From an uncultured Clostridia bacterium (GTDB lineage: Bacteria; Bacillota; Clostridia; TANB77; CAG-508), in NCBI GenBank assembly GCA_934141475.1, contig CAKPCG010000010.1, positions 1 to 50,149 on the forward strand: a stretch of DNA of 50,149 nucleotides, written 5' to 3'. The notes under the pieces are model-generated. The model saw only the letters and a program-made list of their open reading frames with translations, was not told the origin of the DNA and ran no database searches. The first letter of the stretch is position 1. Every line of letters starts with the position of its first letter. The position numbers and the translations under genes are program-made. Positions 44,979-50,149 of the stretch are shown here, piece by piece.

Positions 44979-45572
44979 TTAAGGAGAAGAAATATAATCT
45001 AAAGGATTAACATACTTATTGTTTATTCTCATTCCAAAATGCAAATGAGGACCAGTTGTGGCACCATTTGTATATTTTCCGCAAATTATCTTTATATTGA
45101 TTTCCGAAATGTATAATCTACATATTTTGGACCGACAACACCTATAATTTGCCCTTTGGTTATTATATCTCCTTCTTTTACAATAAAATTTGGATTAGAA
45201 TGACAGTATGAGTATTTAATTTCACCATTTGATGTATTTTTGTCTGTTAAAGTTATGGTAAATCCACCTCCGCCTAAGAAACCTACAAAAGAAATATAAC
45301 CATCAGTAACAGCTATAAATTCGAATCCTTCGGGAGCAGCAATATCAATTCCTTTGTGGAATGAAGAGGCACCATTAGTTGGTGCAGTTCTTTTTCCATA
45401 ATAGGAGTTGATTTTTTTTATACCAGGAGCCGGCCAAAGTAAATTTTCGCTTTGTTTTAAGTCATTTTTAGAACCGTAAGCTTAGATCTATTGTAACTGA
45501 GAATATTGAAATAATTAGAATAAGTGCTATTAAAATATAAAAAAATAAGTTAAATGATTTTGAAATATTTAT
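44979..45572 (-). CDS. M23 metallopeptidase, needs three +1 shifts at CGG
   Basis: Read with C skipped at three in-frame CGG (minus-strand C at 45476, 45106 and 45081), one continuous protein of about 196 residues appears. It has an N-terminal helix (about 8-28), WPAPGIKKINSYYGKR, the Zn motif FHKGIDIAAPEG (H and D), YCHSNPNF and GVVGPKYVDY, then TNGATTGPHLHFG (catalytic HxH) and YVNPLDYISSP before TAA. It is an extracytoplasmic peptidoglycan endopeptidase. Without the shifts it stops after about 35 codons. There is no ATG, GTG or TTG at a proper distance: GAGGTG is followed 6 nt later by ATA (45572). All other codons are intact, which argues against decay. Confidence 0.8.
45078..45106 (-). 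other. two candidate +1 recoding sites CGGA in the M23 gene
   Basis: TTT CGG AAA becomes TTT (C) GGA AAT, and eight codons later TTG CGG AAA becomes TTG (C) GGA AAA. These lead into the frame of TNGATTGPHLHFG. Two shifts within 26 nt are needed to reach the catalytic HxH. Confidence 0.7.
45473..45476 (-). other. candidate +1 recoding site CGGT in the M23 gene
   Basis: On the minus strand, TTA CGG TTC TAA is read as TTA (C) GGT TCT AAA. Unshifted translation stops one codon later. Confidence 0.7.
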
Positions 45573-45698
45573 AAAAATCACCTCTTTTCTTTTTAGTATA
45601 TTAGAATTAAAATATTTGATATAATAGTAAAATTATAAACGAATAAACTTATAGTGTCAAGAAAAAAAGCAAACAGCTAAAAAAGCCTTATAAAAGCC

Positions 45699-45727
45699 TT
45701 GATATTTTTGAAAAATTAATATAAAAT
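45699..45727 (+). promoter_or_regulatory. promoter of subtilase-like gene
   Basis: TTGATA, a 17-nt spacer, then TAAAAT, 37 nt before the ATG. Confidence 0.65.
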
Positions 45728-45764
45728 ATAAGTCGAAATAAAAATAAAAAAAGGTGATATTTTT

Positions 45765-48311
45765 ATGAGAAGAAAAACAAGAACCAAAGTAAAAAGAGGT
45801 TTAATAATAGCAGGAATAGTAGTAGGCATAATTTTATTAATAATAGGAATAATTCTAGTTATAAAATTACACAAAAAACCAGAAATATCATATGACGATG
45901 GAATAACTGGAAAAAATTATTTTAAAGAAATAACTATAGATATAAGTAGCAAAGAAGTAAAAAGAGATGAAAAGGAAACAACATTAAAAGATGAATTTAA
46001 TTTAACAGATGAACAAGAAAAACAAGCACTAACATCTGTAGATGACCTAAAAAACATACTTTCAGATTCTGTATTTGATATTTCAGTAAATAATCAAATA
46101 GTTACAATTAAAAATCCATATCAAACAAAAAGCATAATAGTAAAAACTAAAAATATACAAGAAAAAGTAGAAAATGAAGAAATTACACAAATAGCAGATG
46201 ATTTATATGTTTTAGGTTTTTATTCTGAAAAACTAACAAAAGCAATGTATGGGTTTTATGAAAACAAAGACTATATAGAAAAAATTTATTATGACGAAAT
46301 ATCAATAAACGAACCAATAAATGACATATCACAAACACTATATGGAGGAACAGAAGTAGAACTAAATAACCATCACTCATTAGGTGCAACTGTTATGGGA
46401 CTAGATAATTATATAAATATAATAAACGAAAATGGCAATCCATCAGATGTTGTAATAGCTTCTATTGGATATGGAATAAATTATCAAAATGATTTTTTTA
46501 GAGATAGAATAAGCGAAAACTATTATAATTTTGTTTTAAACAGTAAAGATATTTCAGAAACAATTCCGCAAGGAAGCAGAATAGCGGAGGTTTTAGTTGA
46601 TTCAACATCATCTAATGTAAAAATAATGCCTTTAGTTACAGTAACAGAAGAAGGGTATACATCACTATCTAGCATAGTAAAAGCATTAGCATATGCAAAA
46701 GAAAAATCAGATGTAATATGTTATGAATTAATAAATACAGAAAATGAAGTAATAAACCTAGTTTTAGAAAGCTGTTTTAAAGAAAATGTAGCAGTATGTA
46801 GTGTTTCCACAAATGTGGATTATAGCAGTAACGATACATCTACTACTAATGATAACAAAAATACTACAAATGAGTCTAGTCAAGAAAATAACCAAGAGGA
46901 AAATGATTATCCAGCAAATCATAGTATGACAATTGCAGTATCTTCTTTAGATAGAGATTTAAATATAGCTGATTACTCAGGAAGAGGAAAATATATTGAC
47001 TTTTCTGCACCAAGCACTGATGTAGAGGAAATTTTTAGCAGTAGTTTAAATATATCTAGGTGGTCAGGTGCTGAATATTCAAATGCCCAAATAGCTTCTG
47101 TAATTGCATTAATAAAAACATATAGTAAAAATGCAACAATACTTGAAATGTATAACTTTATTAGAAATTATGCAGAAGATTTAGGGCAAGAAGGTAAAGA
47201 TGATTTATATGGATATGGTTGTCCAAAATTTCAGAATTTAACAATTGTAGACTTAGACAAAACAGCACCAGAATTTAAAGAAATTACATACGAAAATGAA
47301 AATTGGGAGGTTCTAAAACAAATAAAAATAGTTGCAAGTGACAATATAAGAATGGATGCTTGGGCTGTAACAAAAAACGAAAATGGTCCAGAAGAAAATG
47401 AATGGCAAATTATTCAGGGAGTAACACCAGATTTAGATGTAACTTCTACAATATTAGAAAATGGAAAGTATTATATTTGGATAAGAGATATTGCAGGAAA
47501 CTTAAATTCAAAAGAAATCCAAGTAGACAAAGTAGATGCTACACCTCCTGAAATTGCATATACAATAAATAGAGATACATTAGCTCAAGGATATGTAACA
47601 ATAACAGTTACTGCGGAAGATACTCAATCAGGATTATATGATAGTCCATTTAGTTGGGATAAAAAAACATGGTCTAAAGAAAACGCAACAAGAACAATAA
47701 AAGAAAATGGAAGATATAAAGTTTATGCAGAAGATAATTTAGGAAATGTTGGAGAAGCTGAAATATTAATCGACTGTTTCCCACAAGAAGGAACATATGA
47801 ACTTCAAGAAGGTGATATAATTACATCTATGAAAGTTTCAGCAGATTGGTTAGGAAACACAAACAATAATGTTCAAATAACTTTAAATAAAGACATAGAT
47901 ATAATAGGATGGCAAATTACTACATCAGATATGACACCAACAGAATTTGTAGCAGTTGAAGGAGAAGAAATAAATACAACAAATCAAAATACAAATAACT
48001 CAAATAATTCAAGTATGGGAAATACTACAAATACAGAAAATATAGCAAATGTAAATACAGTTAATATAAGCTTGCCAAATAATGTAGTTATGGAAAATAA
48101 GGTAGGAAATAATACCACAAGCCAAGAAGAAAATAATCAAGAACAAGAACCAAATAATCAAGAACAAAATCAAGTTACGAGAGTACCGAGAACCGAGCCA
48201 ATACAGATAAAAGCATCATTAGATATAAACAAAGAATATTATTTTTGGATAAAAGATAGCTCAGGAAATATCTCGTATCAAAAATTTAAAATATTTAAAG
48301 CAGAAATATAA
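45765..48311 (+). CDS. membrane-anchored subtilase-like pseudoenzyme with Ig-like domains
   Basis: The product has 848 residues. A basic N-terminus and one helix at about 13-33 are followed by an ectodomain. Residues about 200-490 follow the S8 subtilase order, but the catalytic sites are changed. The Asp strand reads VVIASIGYGIN, the His box reads NHHSLGATVMG, and the Ser box, after YPANHSMTIAVSS and YIDFSAPS, reads WSGAEYSNAQIAS where GTSMASP is expected. Two Ig-like repeats follow, beginning DKTAPEF and DATPPEI. A linker rich in Asn, Thr and Gln precedes the last beta segment. It is probably an inactive surface-binding protein. AAAGGTGAT lies before the ATG. Confidence 0.65.
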   Translation: MRRKTRTKVKRGLIIAGIVVGIILLIIGIILVIKLHKKPEISYDDGITGKNYFKEITIDISSKEVKRDEKETTLKDEFNLTDEQEKQALTSVDDLKNILSDSVFDISVNNQIVTIKNPYQTKSIIVKTKNIQEKVENEEITQIADDLYVLGFYSEKLTKAMYGFYENKDYIEKIYYDEISINEPINDISQTLYGGTEVELNNHHSLGATVMGLDNYINIINENGNPSDVVIASIGYGINYQNDFFRDRISENYYNFVLNSKDISETIPQGSRIAEVLVDSTSSNVKIMPLVTVTEEGYTSLSSIVKALAYAKEKSDVICYELINTENEVINLVLESCFKENVAVCSVSTNVDYSSNDTSTTNDNKNTTNESSQENNQEENDYPANHSMTIAVSSLDRDLNIADYSGRGKYIDFSAPSTDVEEIFSSSLNISRWSGAEYSNAQIASVIALIKTYSKNATILEMYNFIRNYAEDLGQEGKDDLYGYGCPKFQNLTIVDLDKTAPEFKEITYENENWEVLKQIKIVASDNIRMDAWAVTKNENGPEENEWQIIQGVTPDLDVTSTILENGKYYIWIRDIAGNLNSKEIQVDKVDATPPEIAYTINRDTLAQGYVTITVTAEDTQSGLYDSPFSWDKKTWSKENATRTIKENGRYKVYAEDNLGNVGEAEILIDCFPQEGTYELQEGDIITSMKVSADWLGNTNNNVQITLNKDIDIIGWQITTSDMTPTEFVAVEGEEINTTNQNTNNSNNSSMGNTTNTENIANVNTVNISLPNNVVMENKVGNNTTSQEENNQEQEPNNQEQNQVTRVPRTEPIQIKASLDINKEYYFWIKDSSGNISYQKFKIFKAEI

Positions 48312-48326
48312 AATAGGAGGAAAAAA

Positions 48327-49328
48327 ATGACATTTATAGAAGAAATAAAACAAAGAGCAAAAAAAGATGTAAAAACAATTATTTTACCAGAGGCAGAGGA
48401 TAAAAGAGTATTAGAGGCTGCTAAAAAAGTTACAGAGCAAGGATTTGCAAAAATAATTCTTTTAGGTGATGAAGAAGAAATAAAAGAAAATTGCAAAAAA
48501 TATGATATTAACTTAGATGGAGTGGAAATAATAAATCCACTCACATCTGAAAAAAAGGAAGAATACATAAATAAATTATATGAATTAAGAAAAAATAAAG
48601 GAATAACTTTAGAGGATGCTGAAAAATTATTAAAACAACCAATTTATTTTGGTATGATGATGTTAAAAGATGAAAACTCAAAAGCAGATGGTTTAGTATC
48701 AGGAGCTGCACATTCAACAGCAAATACATTAAGACCAGCACTTCAAATTTTAAAGACAAAACCAGGAACAAAACTTGTTTCAGCATTTTTTGTAATGTGT
48801 GTGCCTAATTGTGAAGCAGGAGAACATGGAACTTTTATATTTGGAGACAGTGGATTAAACCAAAATCCAACAGCAGAAGAACTATCTGAAATTGCATTAT
48901 CTTCTGCAAAAAGCTTTAAACAACTTGTACAAAAAGAAGCAAAAGTTGCAATGCTTTCATATTCTACTAAAGGTAGTGCAAAATCAGAACTCACTCAAAA
49001 AGTAATAGATGCAACAAATTTAGTTAAAGAAAAAGATTCTAATTTACTAGTGGACGGAGAATTACAATTAGATGCTGCAATAATTCCAGAAATTGCAAAA
49101 TCTAAAGCTCCAGAAAGTCCATTAAAAGGTGAAGCAAATGTATTAATATTCCCAGATTTAGATGCCGGAAATATAGGATATAAATTAGTTCAAAGACTTG
49201 CAAAAGCAGAAGCATATGGACCACTATGTCAAGGAATTGCAAAACCTGTAAATGATTTATCAAGAGGATGTTCATCTGATGATATAGTTGGAGTTGTTGC
49301 GATAACTGCAGTTCAAGCTCAAGAATAA
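48327..49328 (+). CDS. pta: phosphate acetyltransferase
   Basis: This 333-residue enzyme converts acetyl-CoA and phosphate to acetyl phosphate. IILPEAEDKRVLEAA, ADGLVSGAAHSTANTLRPALQI, FVMCVP, GDSGLNQNPTAEELSEIA, MLSYSTKGSAKSE, VDGELQLDAAI and NVLIFPDLDAGNIGYKLVQRLA are the signature blocks. AGGAGG lies before the ATG. It is followed by ackA, so the pair makes acetate and ATP. Confidence 0.95.
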   Translation: MTFIEEIKQRAKKDVKTIILPEAEDKRVLEAAKKVTEQGFAKIILLGDEEEIKENCKKYDINLDGVEIINPLTSEKKEEYINKLYELRKNKGITLEDAEKLLKQPIYFGMMMLKDENSKADGLVSGAAHSTANTLRPALQILKTKPGTKLVSAFFVMCVPNCEAGEHGTFIFGDSGLNQNPTAEELSEIALSSAKSFKQLVQKEAKVAMLSYSTKGSAKSELTQKVIDATNLVKEKDSNLLVDGELQLDAAIIPEIAKSKAPESPLKGEANVLIFPDLDAGNIGYKLVQRLAKAEAYGPLCQGIAKPVNDLSRGCSSDDIVGVVAITAVQAQE

Positions 49329-49394
49329 TTTTAATTAAGAAAAGCTCCTTTTAAAAAAGGAAGCAGTTCATATTCCAAAAAGGAGGGGTTGGTT

Positions 49395-50149
49395 ATAAAA
49401 ATACTAGTTATAAATGCTGGAAGTTCATCACTAAAATATCAAGTAATAGATATGGAAACAGATGAAATGTTAGTAAAAGGAAATTTTGAAAGAATAGGTC
49501 AAGCAGGTTCGTTTTTAACTCATAAGGTAAATGGGGTAAAACGTAGATTTGAACATGAAGTAAAAAATCATGAAGAAGCAATTGGATTTATATTATCAAG
49601 AATATTAAATAGACATTATGGAGTTATAAAAAGTTTAGATGAACTAGCAGGAATAGGACATAGAGTAGTACATGGTGGAGAAAAATTTAAGTCACCAGTT
49701 ATAATTACAGAAGAAGTTATAGAAGAAATAGAAAAATGTACAGATTTAGCACCACTTCATAATCCAAATGCAATTGCAGGTATAAGAGCTTGCCAAAAAG
49801 TAGTGCCAAATATGAAGATGGTTGCAGTATTTGATACAGCATTTCATCAAACAATCCCAAAAGAGAAATATATTTATCCAATTCTATATGAATATTACGA
49901 GAAATATGGTATAAGAAAATACGGCTTTCACGGAATATCACATGAATATGTTGCAAATCGTGTAGCAAAATTAATGAATAAAGACATAAAGGATTTAAAA
50001 ATAATAAGTTGTCATTTAGGTCAAGGTGCAAGTTTATGTGCTATAAAAGAAGGAAAATCTATGGAAACAACTATGGGATTAACACCACTTGGTGGAATTC
50101 CAATGGGTTCAAGAAGTGGAGATTTAGATCCATCTGTTATAACATATTT
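49395..50149 (+). CDS. ackA: acetate kinase (partial, runs off the window)
   Basis: The frame reads KILVINAGSSSLKYQVIDM from 49398. It continues with GIGHRVVHGGEKF, DLAPLHNPNAIAGI, VFDTAFHQTIP, KYGFHGISHEYV, SCHLGQGASLCAI, TTMGLTPLGGIPMGSRSGDLDP, and goes to the window end. Active-site Asp and His and the ATP loop are present. The start is odd. GGAGGGG is followed after 6 nt by ATA AAA ATA, where relatives begin Met-Lys. The only usual start in frame nearby is TTG 49389, which abuts the ribosome site. The pta-ackA gap holds a small hairpin (CCTTTT/AAAAGG). Confidence 0.9.
   Translation, partial: MKILVINAGSSSLKYQVIDMETDEMLVKGNFERIGQAGSFLTHKVNGVKRRFEHEVKNHEEAIGFILSRILNRHYGVIKSLDELAGIGHRVVHGGEKFKSPVIITEEVIEEIEKCTDLAPLHNPNAIAGIRACQKVVPNMKMVAVFDTAFHQTIPKEKYIYPILYEYYEKYGIRKYGFHGISHEYVANRVAKLMNKDIKDLKIISCHLGQGASLCAIKEGKSMETTMGLTPLGGIPMGSRSGDLDPSVITY

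Overview
This window looks like the chromosome of a very AT-rich, spore-forming member of the Clostridia, probably gut-associated. The reasons are the strong AT bias, AGA as the dominant Arg codon, AGGAGG-type ribosome binding sites with frequent TTG starts, and spore genes (sigH, cotJABC, ricT). I see no tRNA, rRNA or CRISPR array.

Layout. 1-1.8 kb: a diversity-generating retroelement (DGR), made of the 3' end of the variable target gene with its VR, then avd, the reverse transcriptase and the template repeat TR. 1.9-14.4 kb: an OB-fold protein, a membrane-anchored protein, DUF5662, a transketolase C-half, dUTPase, a membrane protein, murI, sigH, an HD hydrolase, hisS, mutS2 and a DUF2207 protein. 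14.5-28.6 kb: murC (minus), mtaB, thyA, folA, small membrane proteins, pyrC, a CobW GTPase, ppaC, lepB, holB, ricT, a ferredoxin and class I fructose-bisphosphate aldolase. 28.7-35.1 kb: a GGDEF protein of foreign codon style, mntP, an ABC exporter, pyrB-pyrI and a histidine phosphatase. 35.2-39.7 kb: the spore-coat operon cotJABC, with cotJC cut in two by a 3.13-kb element carrying a large serine recombinase, a lipoprotein gene and a type III toxin-antitoxin remnant. 39.7-45.6 kb: an accessory stretch with an unknown protein, a paralogue of the element's lipoprotein, an HD-domain pseudogene, an acyltransferase, two GT8 glycosyltransferases and an M23 peptidase. 45.7-50.1 kb: a subtilase-like pseudoenzyme, pta and the start of ackA.

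The most unusual observation is a recoding pattern. Five genes of host codon style (murI, mutS2, mtaB, a DUF2207 protein and an M23 peptidase on the minus strand) need +1 shifts to be complete. All nine shifts fall on an in-frame CGG, and skipping its C lets GGN be read as Gly. I found no other in-frame CGG in the host-style genes, whereas four accessory-style genes use CGG seven times as ordinary Arg. The simplest reading is that CGG is an unassigned or hungry codon here and that ribosomes shift +1 (or decode CGGN as Gly). A systematic sequence artefact must be excluded first.

The second is the interrupted cotJC. Joining the element ends in silico gives a near-perfect inverted-repeat attP, and joining the flanks restores cotJC in frame. 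This resembles the developmentally excised intervening elements known in sporulation genes such as sigK. The third is the DGR, with 17 of 19 TR/VR differences at template adenines.
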